NCBI GenBank assembly: GCA_027943245.1
Contig: JANDJZ010000235.1
Location: 1-52,500, forward strand
Direction: 5' to 3'
DNA: 52,500 bases
Origin: Acanthamoeba sp. SK_2022b
Lineage: Eukaryota > Discosea > Longamoebia > Acanthamoebidae
This document shows positions 1-13,013 of the stretch, piece after piece. The notes beneath the pieces are model-generated. The model was not told where the DNA came from, did not search any database, and saw only the letters and a program-made list of their open reading frames with translations. Every line of letters starts with the position of its first letter. Position 1 is the stretch's first letter. A program made the translations under genes and the position numbers.

Positions 1-2832
1 TCGTCGGGGCTGGGTGACGATGATGTTGCACCGGCCGCCTTCGTTCTGCGCTATCATGTCCTCCATGATGTACTGCGGCACCTGCGTCGACTTACCGCAG
101 CCTGGTCGCCACGCCCACGCACGCAGAGCAGGCCGAGCGCAACGTGAGGCGCCTCGTCTCGCCGATGTATGAGCGGGCGCTTGCATGGGGGCGAGCACGC
201 ACCCGTGGCACCGGTGAGCACGATGACCTGGTTGTTGCGAATGATGCGGATGATCTCCTCGCGCTTGGTGGCGGCCGGGAGCCGCTGCCGCACTCGCTGC
301 ATCTCGATGTAGTCCGGCCGCTGCTGCTTGGCCCGCAGGTTCTCGATCAGCTGCGCGCTCATCTCACGCACCTGCTCCTCGCTCGCCTGCGGCTGGCCGC
401 GCGTGCGGCGGGGCGCGGGGCGAGCACCCTGCGGGGCTGCCGCTGCCACGGTCGGAGGCTTCGCGGGCCGCTCGTTGGTAGCGGCCTTGGCTCTCGTCGG
501 CGGCAGCTGCGGATTGGCCGCCGCGGCGACGGCGACGGTTGGCCGCTGCTGGGGCTGCTGCTGCTCGGATTCGACGACGGCGCGCACGAGCTGGTCGATG
601 TTGGTCTGCAGCCATTGGCACAGCGAGTAGACCATGGCCTCGCCCAGCATCTCCTTGGCCTGGACCGCCAGCTCGGCCATGATCCTGTGCTTGAGCTTGG
701 CGGCCAGCCGCTGCGCCGTCTGCTGAGCGAGGGCGCCCGCTCCACGACCGCCGCTGGCGACGGAGAGCGACACGGAGGGGAACACGAGGGGCAGCTGGAG
801 CGGGTAGAGCGAGTGCGGGTGGGCCGGAACGTGGAACTCGAGGCGCAGGTCGGCGAGGACCAGCGGGAACGGCTGGAATGCCGAGGGCTCCAGCGACAGC
901 GAGTCGGGCGGCAGGCGCACGTCGAACACGTCCACGGGCTGCGCGTCGCCGCCGAGCCCGGGGACAGGTACGGAGCGCGCGGCAAAATCTTCGCCGAGGA
1001 TGGCCTCCAGTGCGAGCATCTCGTCCCGCCGCAGCTCCTCGACCTCCCAGGCCTCGCGCCCGTCATCCTTCTTCGGGAGCGCGGCCGCGGCCTCGGCAGC
1101 CGAGGCGGACTCGAGCTGGAGCGTGCGGCCTTCGCTGGTCGCCCGGCGGGCGATGCTCGCGAAGAGGGCGTAGAAGCCGGCGCCGGCCTTGTCCGCGCTC
1201 TTGGCCTCTCCCTGCAACACGTCCAGCTCCCTCTCCTCGTCACCTGCGTGCGCGCCCCACAGGGTGAGCCAGACGTGCACGCACAGACGAGTGCAGGGCA
1301 GGGCTGGACAAGGCAAGTGTACTCTTCGTTGTCTGCTTGGCCGAGGGGAAGGCGGTGATGCCGATCTCGAGGGTCTTGGCCGGCTGGAACTCGACGGGCA
1401 GATGCTCCTCGGGCACGTGGAGCAGCAGCCAGTCGAGCACCTTCTTGACCCGCTTGTTGAGGTCGTCCGTGGGCGGCAGGTCCCGCTCGGACAGCGCGGC
1501 CAGGACGCGGTCGACATCCTCCTTACGCCAGCCAAGCTGCTTGAGCCGACGCCGAAGGGCCTTGTCGGCCAGCCGCCTGGCCTTGGCCTCCTCCGCCTTC
1601 GACTCGCCGTCGGCCTCTTCGCCGTCCCATCCGAGGTCGATATCCTCCTCGGCCTCGCGAGGAGCGACCCCGGCCTCGCCGTCGGCTGCCCCGCTGGCGT
1701 GCGACTGTGGAGGCTGCTGGCCACTGCGGAGCCTGCTGATGATGTTCTCGACGAGGCTGCGTGCGGTGGGGCTCATGTAGATCTGCGGCATCTTCTGCAG
1801 CCTCTTCTCCAGGTTCTCCTTCTTTTCCTTCACCTCTTCGGCCTTCTGTGCGCGCTCTGCCTCCTGTTCCTTCTTTTCCTTTGCCTGCGCATGCGTGCGT
1901 GCGTCTCACAGTGAGTGAGCACAGCAAAGGAGACAAATACTGGGGAGTGCCACTGTACGTCGACGTCGAGCTGTGCCCACAGGTCGCGCATCTCGGGAGG
2001 CAGCACGCGGTGCAGCTGCTGCTGAGAGCAGAGCGCGTGGAGGGCCACCACCGCGGTGGCATGCCTGTCCGTTCGTCGCGACCGATCAACCGCGGTCAGT
2101 TAGCGGGGGGACGGCCCACCACAGGTGCACTGCTGTTGCGGCTCTGGGGTGATTGTGGCGTACTTGGCCATGTCGGACACGGGCAAGGCGTCTCGGGTGT
2201 AGTGCGTGTACTTCTCCTCGGTCTTCTTGTTGTTGAGATTGACCAGCACCACCCGCCACCTGAAGCCCTCCGGGCACGATTTGACGGGGGAGAAGTTGGG
2301 ACGGGCCCACTTGTTGCGCTGGCACCACTCATTCTGGCCGAGGGACGAGAGGCGCCACCAACCGAGGTGAGACCGGGTAGCCGCCAAACCACACGGAGCG
2401 AAAGGGCAGAGGTGATGGAGGAAGGCGTACCAGCATGGTGACCGGAGTCTTGCCCGTCCAGTTGCCAAAGAGCCGCGGCGGTTTGGGTGGCGCATCCTGT
2501 GCCAGCCACCACGACCCGAAAGAAGTGAAACACGCCACAGGCATGAGAAGTTTGCTGCGTGCACACAAAAATGCAAGAGGAGTACCAGCGACTCGACAGT
2601 CCCGGGCTTCTGCGCAGCCTGCACAGTAAATCAACAAATAAATACTCGATAAAAAATTGGGACAAGGGAGTGAGGCGTGTACCCCTCCCTTTCGCTTGTC
2701 AAGCGCTGCAGGAGGCTGGCCGCTTCGTGTGGCTGCGGAGCCGTCAGCCTTGCCTTTCTTCGGTGGTGGATCTTTCTTTTTGTCTGTCTTCTTCTTTCTG
2801 CCGGTCCCATCGTCTGCTCCCTTCCTATTCAT
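1..2832 (-). CDS. DExH-box RNA helicase, DHX29/DHX57 type (3' part outside window)
   Basis: Partial gene; the C-terminal half lies beyond the left edge. Seven exons join in phase on the minus strand: 2832-2683, 2496-2431, 2333-2164, 2064-1959, 1884-1323, 1243-203 and 101-1, giving at least 732 codons. The lysine-rich N-terminus is followed by a dsRNA-binding-like fold ([32 protein letters not shown]), a charged helix, a UBA-like helix ([22 protein letters not shown] region), an RWD domain ([16 protein letters not shown] onward) and the helicase entry motif [17 protein letters not shown]. Walker A ([14 protein letters not shown]) is split by the intron at 102-202, and motif Ia begins at the edge (IIVTQPRR). 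The family unwinds RNA during translation or RNA surveillance in the cytoplasm. RWD plus UBA favours DHX57 over DHX29, but I cannot separate them without the rest of the gene. Confidence 0.88.
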
Positions 2833-3369
2833 CTTATGCTCCGTCAGACACCAGCTGTGGCTTTCAGTTTCTTTTTATTTCTCTGTTTCTTTTTCCTTTT
2901 CCTATGACGTTCTTTATTTCTTCTTTTTAGCTGGGGAGTCGAGGGGATTGGGCAACTTTTCAAGAGATCAACCACAAGGCTTTTTGTGTTGGCGATGGCT
3001 CTTCGACACATATACGAAGAGCGATCCCTCAAACTTTCTGTGACATGTCAGGCACTGATGTGTGCGCCCAGGGCAGGAAAGCGAAGCGGTAGTCGGAAGA
3101 GATAACACGGACCGTTCTTCGTGCGCGCATATCGATTGGTCGCTAAAACCACACGCGTTACCATTACCAGCGCGCCCATTCCTTCTCCCTGCGGTGAGCG
3201 CGATCACCACTGGCGTCCGCCAAAGGCGCTGGAATGAGGGCAGGCGCGGGGCAGAGGCGCCAATTCTTGACATACTTGGATAGCGGCCCACCAGGAAAAT
3301 AACAGAGCGGTGTGTGCGCCAACAAGACCACGATTTGTAAATTAGCGACACCACGCACATCACGCCACC
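2833..3369. other. Divergent intergenic region
   Basis: About 540 bp between the start codons of the minus-strand helicase and the plus-strand RRM gene, so it must hold both promoters. A T-rich stretch lies around 2860-2935. I see no convincing open frame, TATA box or RNA gene. Confidence 0.6.
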
Positions 3370-4829
3370 ATGATGCCCAGCGATGTACCTCTGCAGGCTC
3401 ACGGGCCTGAAGACAGCAATGTACAAGTAGATGGATCGATGAGGACACTGTGGCTGTCTGGCTTCCCTCTCGATGTAAAACACAGGGAGATTCACAACCT
3501 CTTCCGCCCGTACCGAGGCTACGAGGACTCCATCCTAAAGCCAAATGGCGTCGCATTTGTCACTTTCACTTCACACGAGGCTGCTGTCGCCGCCAAGAAC
3601 GACATCACAGTACATTCCTGCGCAGCTGTTCTCTCGCTCCCCATCTATATCAAATTTTGAACCAAATCTCAATTGCTACCTGCACTTGGCTTCAGGGGCT
3701 CCATTTCGATCCCGATGGCACTGACATGCTGAAAGTAGAGTTCGCCAAACAAAACTCGAAGAGAAGGCGAGAGGCTGAAGAGTCGGCCTCCCCTGAGTGT
3801 ACCTTCACCTGTCCACTGACTTGAGAACACCAGTGCACTCACACGGTCACGCTCTATCCACACCACCACGCACCACCCACCACTCGTGGCATTCGATTGC
3901 ACTCGGCCGCGCTCAGTTTGGTCCAAGGAGAGGGAGGCAAAGCGCATCAAAAGGGCCTTGGCAGGAGGAGGCGGCAGCAGCGGTGGTGGGTCCATAGACG
4001 TCAATTCTCTGTACAGAGCCGGTCTGGCCGGTAAGTACTTGCTTTCTTTCTTTGTCCACGTGTCTCTACATCGCCATCCTTTAGGCTCACGCACACTCCC
4101 TTCCTTCTTCTGTATTTGTGATGACCAGGCTACCCTTTCAATCCTCCGTCGATGTACGGCATGCCAGCGATGGGCGCGGCCTCCGAGGCCTACCTTCTCG
4201 GCGGACAGGTGCGTGCACGCGATATGACTGGGCCTTTGTTATGCTTGAGTATTGACCCCCTCCCATGGCCTCGACTCACTCTCGCTCTCTATCTGCCTTG
4301 CTCCTCCAAGGACCAGTCCCGATTGCCCAAGCCAGGCGGCAAGTCCCTCGTCAAGTTCCCTCCGGGCTCGACTCTGTTCATATCCAACCTTGGCGCCGCC
4401 ACGTCGGACCAGGAGATCTCTGACATCTTTGGCAGGTAGGTTGGCCTAGCGTGGGCTTGCAGCTGCCCTCATCGGAAACGCGGGCCTTTGGATGAACTCA
4501 CGACGCCATCATTCTGCGTGCACTCTGATACAGGTTTCACGGTTTCGTGCGGGCACAGATCTACAACAGGGGCAGCAACGTCAATGCCTTTGTGCAGTAC
4601 AAGGTTCGAGGGCGATTCTGTGCTTTCAACCCCAGTGATGGTCTCTCCTCTTCTTCTCTCCTCACTATTGTGTCGCACGAACCACCAGGACTATGAGAGT
4701 TCGACGCAGGCGCTTACCCACCTCCAAGGAAGCGTCCTCGCCTCGTCAGACAAAGGCCCCATGAAGATCGAGTACGCCAAGAACCAGATGGTCATCCGGA
4801 AGGAGGACCCGGGGCCATATGGCCCCTGA
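3370..4829 (+). CDS. RNA-binding protein with two RRM domains (RBPMS/Whi3-like)
   Basis: Spliced gene of about seven exons; the start is the second ATG-like position after ACC at 3370. RRM1 shows RNP2 (TLWLSGFP) and RNP1 (NGVAFVTFTS), followed by GLHFDPDGTDMLKVEFAKQN, the characteristic tail of the RBPMS/couch potato/Whi3 group. A Gly/Ser linker (GGGGSSGGGS) and a Tyr/Met/Pro-rich segment (YPFNPPSMYGMP) follow. RRM2 starts at TLFISNLGAATSDQEISDIFG and ends with KIEYAKNQM. It should bind single-stranded RNA, probably 3' UTRs, in cytoplasm or nucleus; the target is unknown. Stop is TGA 4827-4829, and an AATAAA lies two bases later. The exon joining the linker, near 3886-3930, is the least certain part of the model. 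Confidence 0.82.
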
Positions 4830-4830
4830 C

Positions 4831-4836
4831 AATAAA
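4831..4836 (+). terminator. Polyadenylation signal AATAAA of the RRM gene
   Basis: Canonical hexamer one base after the TGA stop; a second AATAAA-like site follows at about 4909. The 3' UTR must be very short, because the next start codon is at 4936. Confidence 0.5.
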
Positions 4837-4935
4837 TCATACCCCACCACACAGCACGAGACCCCGAGCGCGACCAAGGCCCCCACCAACGCTCCACACC
4901 ACCAGCCAATAAAATTGCCGTGTGTCGACAGAAAA

Positions 4936-7900
4936 ATGGTCGAAGCAATGTCGAGGGGGGGCGAAGGTGAGGTTCAGAAAACGATGGAGGCGGCCAAGAC
5001 TCTAGGGACTGCCGTTCAGCCCGCACGAGAGCGCTCAGAGACGCTCGGCGCAGCTGGCGAAGGTGTCAAGTACAAGTTCCGTAGGGGCGCCCAGCGAACG
5101 GTGCAGCACATCGATGCCGCCCACCTCAAGGAAGGCCAACGGGTCTTTCAAGCCCTTCGTATCCCTTCCCTTCATTTGCCCCCCCCCCCACTTGACGAAA
5201 TGTGTTGTCTTTATTCGTGTCTTTTTGACTACGCGTTTGTGCATAGGAGCTAAACTTGCTTTTGTGTGTCGGTGTACGTGCAGATGCCAACGAGTTCGCG
5301 GGACCGGCAGTGCGTGCATACAACCAACAGGCCCAACCGGACCAGCAATCGCTCAAGTCAAAGGTCGACAACCAGGGAGGGAGGGACGCCAGCAACGAGG
5401 GTGCGCCATTCTTCGTGGGCAGCGGCGGCGAGGTGTACGACGTCTACTACCGCAAGTGTGAAGACGAGGTCGCCCGCCGCATCAAGGGCGGCTCTGGGGA
5501 CCAGGGTGCGTCACCGTTTCTTCTCCCCGGCCAGCTCGACGCCCAGCGCCTCACACAACAAGCCCGCTGGCTGTTCGTCTTTTCCAAGGTGCCGAGGTCT
5601 TTCGCTCCTTTCCGCAGCCGGGCGACTACGAGTCCTACTTTGATTACGAGCAAGCTCTCCTCGATTGGAAGGTAGGTGGACCTGAGACGCCTGCTTCCGC
5701 CCCTCGCGGCGTTTCTTTACTGGCGTGTGCGCGCGCGGTTCAAGTTGGTTCGAGGTTGCTTATGCGTGGTTTCGGTCTTCTTCTCGCGTGGCCGCAGAGC
5801 GAAGTGGAGTCAGCTCTGGGAGACCTTCACTTGCCCGACATTGTTGGCCGCTATTATGCGCGCCCTACAGTCGCCGCACCGATCCAGGTGACCACCCAGC
5901 ACATACACGCACACACACACCTGTTCGGGCATACAACGTGAGCGCTTGCTCCGAAATGATCATGATGGTGCTGCTGACCTTTCGTTGATGCAACAGGAAC
6001 TGGTGGAAGCCTATGATGACAATGCGTCGGCTGAGCTCAAGATCGAGGAGCGTACTGGCCGCAAGGAGGAAACCGACGACGATTTCTCCGAGGACAACCC
6101 GCTCAGCGACAAGCGTCTCTCAGTGGTACGTGGAACTCTGTGCGTGTCGTCGGCTCATTCTCTTGCCTCCGACCTTCGAAGGCTTGTTGTGTGGTCGGTC
6201 GATTGACTGCGGTCACAGGGGAGCATGAACCCTAGGGCGATCATCAGGGAGAGGGACCCGTGGGATGCCAACTTGCTGCCTCCCGAGCCCCAGCCCGAGT
6301 TCTACAAAACGTTCGAAGGTTCCGGCGTCGGGGCTTCATTTTTTCCTCTCTCGTTTCTTTTCTTCCTGCTCATCGCGTGCTCCCTTTTGGGCGCTCGCAC
6401 TGGCAGAGTTTGAGGAAGCGTTGCTGCGGTGGGCCGAGATTTGTAACTCGAGTCTGCCCTATATTCCGCCTCACGCTGGCCAACTCGAACAGCTCATCCC
6501 CATTCAAAGCCAGGTATGATGACCTGGCGAATCCAATGGTTGCTCTATTTTGGTTGCATGTGCTCACAGCTTCATTTTGGCAGGCGACGGCGGATCAAGC
6601 GCGAGCTGCTCGACAGTTCAGAGACCACAATGCGCATGTGTCCGTGCTCGACGAGCTGCACGACCCGTCCGCCCTCGCCTCCCAGGGCGAACTTACTGGT
6701 AACTGAAAGCTCTCCTTTGTTTTTGTTTTTGTTTTTATTTTTATTTTTATTGTTATTTTTATTTTTATTTTTATTTTTATTTTACACTTTTGTATTATTG
6801 TGGCAGTGGGCCCTAAGCCAGAAACGCGTGTTTCCTGTATGTGGGTGCCCTATAGGCAAGCCGCGAACAGGTCTTTGGAATGTCGAGTTTTTCGCGAGCG
6901 GGGAGGTCTCGGTGGCCGAGGTTCGCGCGAAGGCGCGCGAGCGAGTAGACCCGAGGAAGGAGGGCGCGCGTCGGCCGTTGGAGAAAATTTCGCCGCCCGA
7001 GCAGGGCTCTGCCGAGTGGCAGCTCTGCCGCGATGCCCTGGACTCGTGGGTGCAGCGCTTGCTCATCAACCGCATCGCCATTCACAAGGTAACAACCGTC
7101 AATCTCTGCGCCATGTGCGTAGTATCGGGCTCAAATGCGCGCGTACACACACGCACAGGAGCACGGTTCGTTCAACAAGCCCATGCTGCCGGTCATTCAC
7201 GGCACCTTCCCTACCCATTACAAAACGCCCCGCCCGCCCGGCTACAAGCCCGTGCCCCTGCGTGCGTTCACCTCCCTGGAGCCACAATCAACCCAACCCA
7301 TGCAAGAATGGTCGAAAATGATTGACCGGCGGCTGCGACGTGCAGGGCGCAAGGATCTGACAGAGCAAATGCTGGAGGACTGCTACGACTGCCCTGAGGG
7401 TATCAACGGGAAGAAGGTCGAGTTCAGCATTCCGCTGATCAGCATCGAGCCGCTTGACTTTGACAAGCTCCACGCCAACGAGTACCGTTCGCGCACCTTC
7501 TCGGCCTTTGCCCACTCCTTCTCGTCCAGCGTGCTGGTATACCCCTTCTGTTGTCTGCTTGAACGGCACCCCCGCTTGACGATCATGAACATGCCACGCG
7601 CGTTGCAAACGATTGCTGCCTTGCACAGGGGATGGCCAAGCAGGGCGATCGTTTGATGCTGCTATCCGACGAGTCGAAAGTTACCAACCGGGGCGAAGCA
7701 TACCGGTATTCCTCTACTTGTGCCTTCCATGCCTTGAGCTCCTCTCTCTCCTTCTGTGTGTGTCGCCCGTGTCAGCTAATGCGATCTGGCAATATCTCTC
7801 AGAGTCGACAAGCTCCGCGAAATGAGGAGAGAACAATGCCGCAACCGGTACGACCAGCTCAACGCTTGGTACTTCCCGATGATGCCACAGCAGGTACAGT

Positions 7901-10900
7901 ACTCCTCTCCCGCGAGCGATGGTGCAATGACCACGGGAGCGCTCACGGCGACGATGCACACAATCGCGTGCCGCGTGCCTTGTAGGCGCACATCAAGGCC
8001 AAGGCGGAGCTGGAGGAGGTGCTGAACAATATTCCCTCCGGGACCAAGACGATGAGCCTGGCCCATATTGAAGCCATCCTCCAAAATTCGCTTTGCTTGG
8101 ACCAGTTCCAAGATCGGTACGCGAGACCCAAACCTACCCCGGCCCTAACCCCAACTCACGTTCAATTGCGTTCTGTGTTCCGTCGTCAGCTTATCCGAGC
8201 CCGTGAAGCACATGGAGGCCTCGAAGGCATCGGGGCTGCCGCACACCCTGGGCGAATACATCCTCAAATCGATCAAGCCCGACAACTTTCCGCGCTTGTT
8301 GCAGTTTTATGGCTCCCACGTCAACAACCCTCTATTCCTCGCCAAGGCACGGCCCTCACTCACTGACGATACCTGTTGTATTATTATTATTACTATTACT
8401 ATTACTATGAGGTTGAGCTGATTCGGCAACGCACTGCAGCTTTCGCTTTTGGTGCAAGACCTCATATCGGGCAAGAAGGGGAAGAAACTGGTTGAAGCGC
8501 TCATCAACAGCGGAGGTCTTAAGTACACAACCGTCCATTCGTTGAGTCTGTGTGTTGTGTTGATTCGGCTGACAACCATCAATTTTTAAATATTTATCAA
8601 TGTTTTGTTTGCTAAACGATTCACCGATCTTTTCCTCGCGTAGGGCGCTGGGATACCTGACCTACTCGATCTCGTTCTTCAACGACACGCCGATTGAGAT
8701 CTACCCGTACGACACTGAGCTCATACAACTCATCTTCGTATCGTGCAAGGTCGGTATTCCCTCCCCTCGCCGTCTTGTTGGTTCTCTCGCGCTCACCTTG
8801 CGAGAGCTCTTCTTCAATCGCCACCAGAGTATCACGCTGCTGGGGTCGTTCCTCGACCCGGCGGTAGAGGCCATCTTTCAGTCGGTATTTACGTACTACT
8901 ACCTCGACTTGATCACGACCGTCACGCAGGCCAAGGCATTTGCTTTCCTCTCCCTGGGCTCCTTCCTCGTGCACCAGTGCGAGGCACGCCTCCCCCGGCT
9001 TCGCTTTCGCTCTTTGATTATAATTTTGCACTGTGGCTTTTGGTTTTTCGCCGCTAGTGGTCCGCTCACAATGGACTACAGGGCGCGGTGAGGAAGCTGC
9101 ACGAGGCCCTAAAGAGCAAGCCACAGTGTCTGCACCAGTTCATAGGTTTCTTCGGTCATCGCTCGGCGCGTATATCATCGTTCTTCCTGTTCATCATTCT
9201 TCGATTGATGCACATTGCCGCCCGCTTCCCCGTGATCAAGGAGCATCTGGTTACCCTCGACATCGTTGACCGAACCCGCGAGCTCGCTCGCTCCCGTTTC
9301 TCCCACGTTCAGGTGAGCGAACCACGCTGCAGCACGGTGATGGCATCCCCTGTGCCAAGGTTGACGTTACTCTCGGCTTGTTTTCCCTCCATGTGCGCAG
9401 TACGGGGTCAAGCTGCTGTTCGCGCTGTTGCAAACGGCCCCGTGGGCCGCGCTCTTTGGCGAGAAATACGCCAACGACAAGGCGCTCTTCCTGCGCGACT
9501 TGACCAACCCTCCGCTCCAGGAGAACGGACCGCGCCTGCTCCTTCCCTCGCTTTTCCTCGACGCCTGCCTCCAGGTACTGGCTCGCTCGCTCCCACCCAG
9601 CCAGCCATGTGACCAGGGGTTATGTGGCGGGCGACTGACACCCCCCCCCCCCAAATCGGTCTTTGGAAAGTCGCTGCTCCGTCTGGCAAGCAATGACACA
9701 GGCGATCATAACGAGCCGGCGTGCAGCTTCTTGTGGAAGGACGGACACTACTTCGAGACACTGTTCGAGCAGCTCCTCGGCGCCGACTGCTCTCAGCAGA
9801 TTCCCCGGGTACAACCCATGGCCCTATTTCTATTAATTAATTAATTAATTTCCTTCATTATTTCATTATTAAAATAAAGACCGCCGCTGCTCGTTGATTG
9901 ACCGGCGTTCTTCCAGACGGTCGAAACGTGCTCTACTCTCCTTGCACGACTGAGCCAGGCGTTTGCTCAGCGCAGACTCATTGATATCCCGTCCATAGCC
10001 AGAAAGGCACCGCCCCGTGCATCCTTTTTCCTCGGTCTCTTCTTCTCCTTCTCCTTCTCCTCCTTAAGAGCTGCGTGTGCTGAATGCAGGAGTCGAGCGG
10101 CAAGCGGCACCTCTTCACGTTCACTGGTACGCATGCAGCAGGTCACTGAATGGCTGTGTGTAGTGTCGTATGGGGCTAACGCACCAAGCCCCTGACAGAG
10201 AACAAGGCCAGACAGCTCCTCACGTTCATCTCTTCGGTTTCTTCTGCACACCCGCTTGGCTATACCATCAAGACCAGTGCGTGGCCGTCTCGCCATGCCA
10301 GCCTGCGCCCTGCGCTTTCTCTAATGAGCGCATTTCCTCCGGAATGGGGAATTGGGGGGGGGGGGCACAGATACGTTGGTGCTACTGCGAAACTTGGTCA
10401 AGGCGGAAGGGGCATTTCCGACGATTGTGGGCATGCCTGAATTCCTCTCCAAGTGCCACCCCCCCCCCCAATTGATCGCTTCTCGTGACCGATCACTAAC
10501 CCTCGAATCGCGTGTCTCTGCGCCAGGCTGGTGGTGTTTTGCAAGGATGCCAACCATTTTGCCTTCAATCGGGCGGCTTGGGGCACCTTCTTCACCGTCA
10601 TCCAGGTAACGACACTCATCCCGATCCTCCGAGCATGTGGCTTTCTTCTCATCGCCCGCCTCCAACATGTGCGCAGAGACACGCGGGAGTGCTGGAGTAC
10701 CTGATCGAAAAAGGAGCAGTCACCAATTTCTTCGACATCATCAGCGTCGTTTCAGGCAACCTCATCTCCCAAAACGCCATCCACTACATCAACAAGGTCC
10801 TCGCCCCGAGTGCGCACTGGTGTGTACAGGTGTAGTGCTGGAGCGCGTGTGTTAACTCGGGCCCCTTTTGAATGCATCAGGTGTTCAACCTTTACGGCGC

Positions 10901-12000
10901 TGAGTCGACGCGCGTGGAGGCCGATCTCGAGCCCAAGCGCCATGGCGAAAAGTGTCTTCAGACCGTCGAAAAGGTGACCCCCCCCCTTCGTTCAGCTGAA
11001 CATGGGACACACTGCCACGATGCCGGCAGCTGCACGCGAACACATGAGACTGAAGCTTCGTGTGTGGTGGCGGCGGCAGGATGTGCGCTCCTTGTGCAAG
11101 TTCTTCAGCGAGCGCAAGATGTTCATCAAGTTTCAAATGATAAGCAAGCGCTTCGCCGACAACCAGGACCCTTCGCTCAACTACCCGGGAGCCGCTTTCA
11201 TTGTACCCAACACCGTGTCTTACTCGAACATGCCTTGCACAAGTGGCAGCTGACGTTGCGGTCGTCCGCAATGGTGGGGCGTTCGCTTTGCGCAGGAGCT
11301 TGTGCGGCTGTACAAAATCATCAACGATTCGTCGACTTGCGAGAAGCTCAAGAAGGACATCTTCAAGGTAGCGCATCTCCTTTTCCCGAGTGATTTGGCT
11401 TTTGTCCTCATTGAACCAACGGTTGCACGGTCGTGGTCCACCGCGTAGAACACCGAGTACCAGCAGAGCTTCCTCAGCCTCATCGACAAGTATGGCGGCG
11501 TCAATGAGAGGGACAGCGGTAGGGGCTCCACCAGTGGCACACGCCCATGCTCTAGCATCAATGTGCTCACCGCGTGAACGTATCAGGTTTGTGTGGAACG
11601 GTCATCGTCAAGCCCAGGGCCCAGGATGCGCGCGTGTCCAGTTCGCCCGGCAAGGAGCACGCCACACGCATCTTCCATTCGGGTTTGTCGTGTGCTGTTG
11701 CTCGTTTGTGACCAACCAGCCGACCTACTCACTGGCCCCTCCTTTTCTACAGGTGAGCTTCCCAAATTGGCGTTCGAGTCCGGCAAGAAGGGACCCAAGA
11801 CGCCCAAGACACCCAAGAAGTCTACACCTGCATCGTCATCGCCAAACGCTCGTATCTACCAGTCAGAGCCTGTGATGCTTTCCAGCGGTGGCAAGAAGGA
11901 AGCTTCTGACTCGCCCAAGCGTAAGTGGTTCGGCATCAAGAAGAAGAGCACAGCAAACAAGGAGGGCAAGGAACGCGAAAAGGGCGGTACCCTCGACTGA
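4936..12000 (+). CDS. Large multi-exon protein of unknown function, helical/armadillo-like
   Basis: About 25 small exons join in phase over 7 kb. I do not recognise the family. The N-terminal third has charged linkers and two similar acidic-aromatic stretches (EVFRSFPQPGDYESYFDYEQ near 5590 and EFYKTFEEFEEALLRWAE near 6300), which may be a weak internal repeat. The middle (7160-9800) is rich in amphipathic helices such as AHIKAKAELEEVLNNIPSG, LSLLVQDLISGKKGKKLVEA and YGVKLLFALLQTAPWAALFG, suggesting an armadillo/HEAT-type solenoid. The C-terminus is a basic Ser/Pro/Lys tail (KTPKTPKKSTPASSS, KRKWFGIKKKS) ending at TGA 11998-12000. No signal peptide, membrane span or catalytic motif is visible. 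A scaffold role is only a guess. Alternative starts within the first exon are possible; 4936 is the first in-frame ATG after the preceding gene. Confidence 0.7.
6716..6783 (+). repeat. (TTTTTA/TTTTTG)n T-rich hexamer repeat in an intron
   Basis: Degenerate TTTTTG then TTTTTA units inside an intron of the large unknown gene, on the sense strand upstream of the 3' splice site. Confidence 0.85.
8377..8407 (+). repeat. (TTA/CTA)n trinucleotide repeat in an intron
   Basis: Runs of ATT followed by ACT units inside an intron whose 5' splice site appears to be GC rather than GT. Confidence 0.75.
9830..9850 (+). repeat. (TTAA)n tetranucleotide repeat in an intron
   Basis: Five or so TTAA units, self-complementary, in an AT-rich intron of the large unknown gene. 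Confidence 0.8.
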
Positions 12001-12160
12001 CCAGCGGGAGAGAAGAAGAAAAGAATTTAAATGTATTTTACTGTCGACAAAATGTGTGGACGGTATTTAGTCGGTTTGAGCTGGCCGGTTTCTTTCCTTC
12101 TTTCTTTCTCTCCCCTTCGTATCGTCATCGCCGAGCGAGGACCTCGTCTAATCTAAAGCC

Positions 12161-13013
12161 ATGGTATGATCCCTCTACCTGTTGATTGGAGATGTTGTGG
12201 TGGTGCTTGTTCGGTTGAACACACGAAGAAGGAGGAGCTGAGGTTGCCAGGATGGAATCGGAATGCTGATTTTCCACCTCTTCAACCAGGGTATTGATCT
12301 TGAGCACAAGCACAGAAAGAACAAGAACAGGTCGTCCCCCAAGACGGAGGATCCCTACCTGCTTCTGCTCGTCAAGGTACCTACTTCGTCCAGAGTCAAG
12401 TGGTTCCGCCCATCATTTTGTTGTCTAATCCGGCGTGTGCCCATCTGTAGCTCTACAGGTTCCTCGCCCGCAGGACTGGCGCCGACTTCAACCGCGTCGT
12501 GTTGAAGCGCCTCTGCATGAGCAGGATCAACCAGCCCCCTCTGTCCCTCACCAAGCTTGCTCGCTTCGCCAAGGGCAAGGAGGACAAGATCGCCGTCGTC
12601 GTGGGCACCGTTACCGATGATGCCCGCCTCCTCAAGTTCCCCAAGCTTACCGTGTGCGCCCTGAGGTTCACGGAGGGTGCCCGCACTCGCATCCTCAAGG
12701 CCGGCGGTGAGGTCCTCACCTTCGATCAGCTCGCTCTCCGCGCCCCCACTGGTGCCAACACCCTCCTCCTGAGGGGTCGCAAGAACGCCAGGAAGGCCGT
12801 GAAGCACTTCGGCGCTCCCGGTGTGCCCGGTAGCACCACCAGGTACCTCCTTCCACCCGCGCTCCAGCTTTCTTTAAAGAAAGAATTTGGATTGGATTCA
12901 TCATCTTTGTTAATAATCACCCACTTCTCCTTTACAGGCCCAAGGTTGCCAACAGGGGCAGGAAGACCGAGAGGGCTAGGGGTAGGAGGAAGTCCGTCGG
13001 CTTCAAGGTGTAA
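12161..13013 (+). CDS. rpl18: 60S ribosomal protein eL18
   Basis: Four exons: 12161-12163, 12290-12376, 12451-12842 and 12938-13013, giving 185 residues against about 188 in animals. The first exon is only the start codon (ATG then GTATGA), a common arrangement in ribosomal protein genes. The mature N-terminus reads [20 protein letters not shown]. Family blocks seen: [72 protein letters not shown], and the basic tail [17 protein letters not shown]. It is a structural component of the large cytoplasmic ribosomal subunit. All exon junctions keep phase, and length and motifs are complete, so this is among the safest calls here. Confidence 0.97.
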
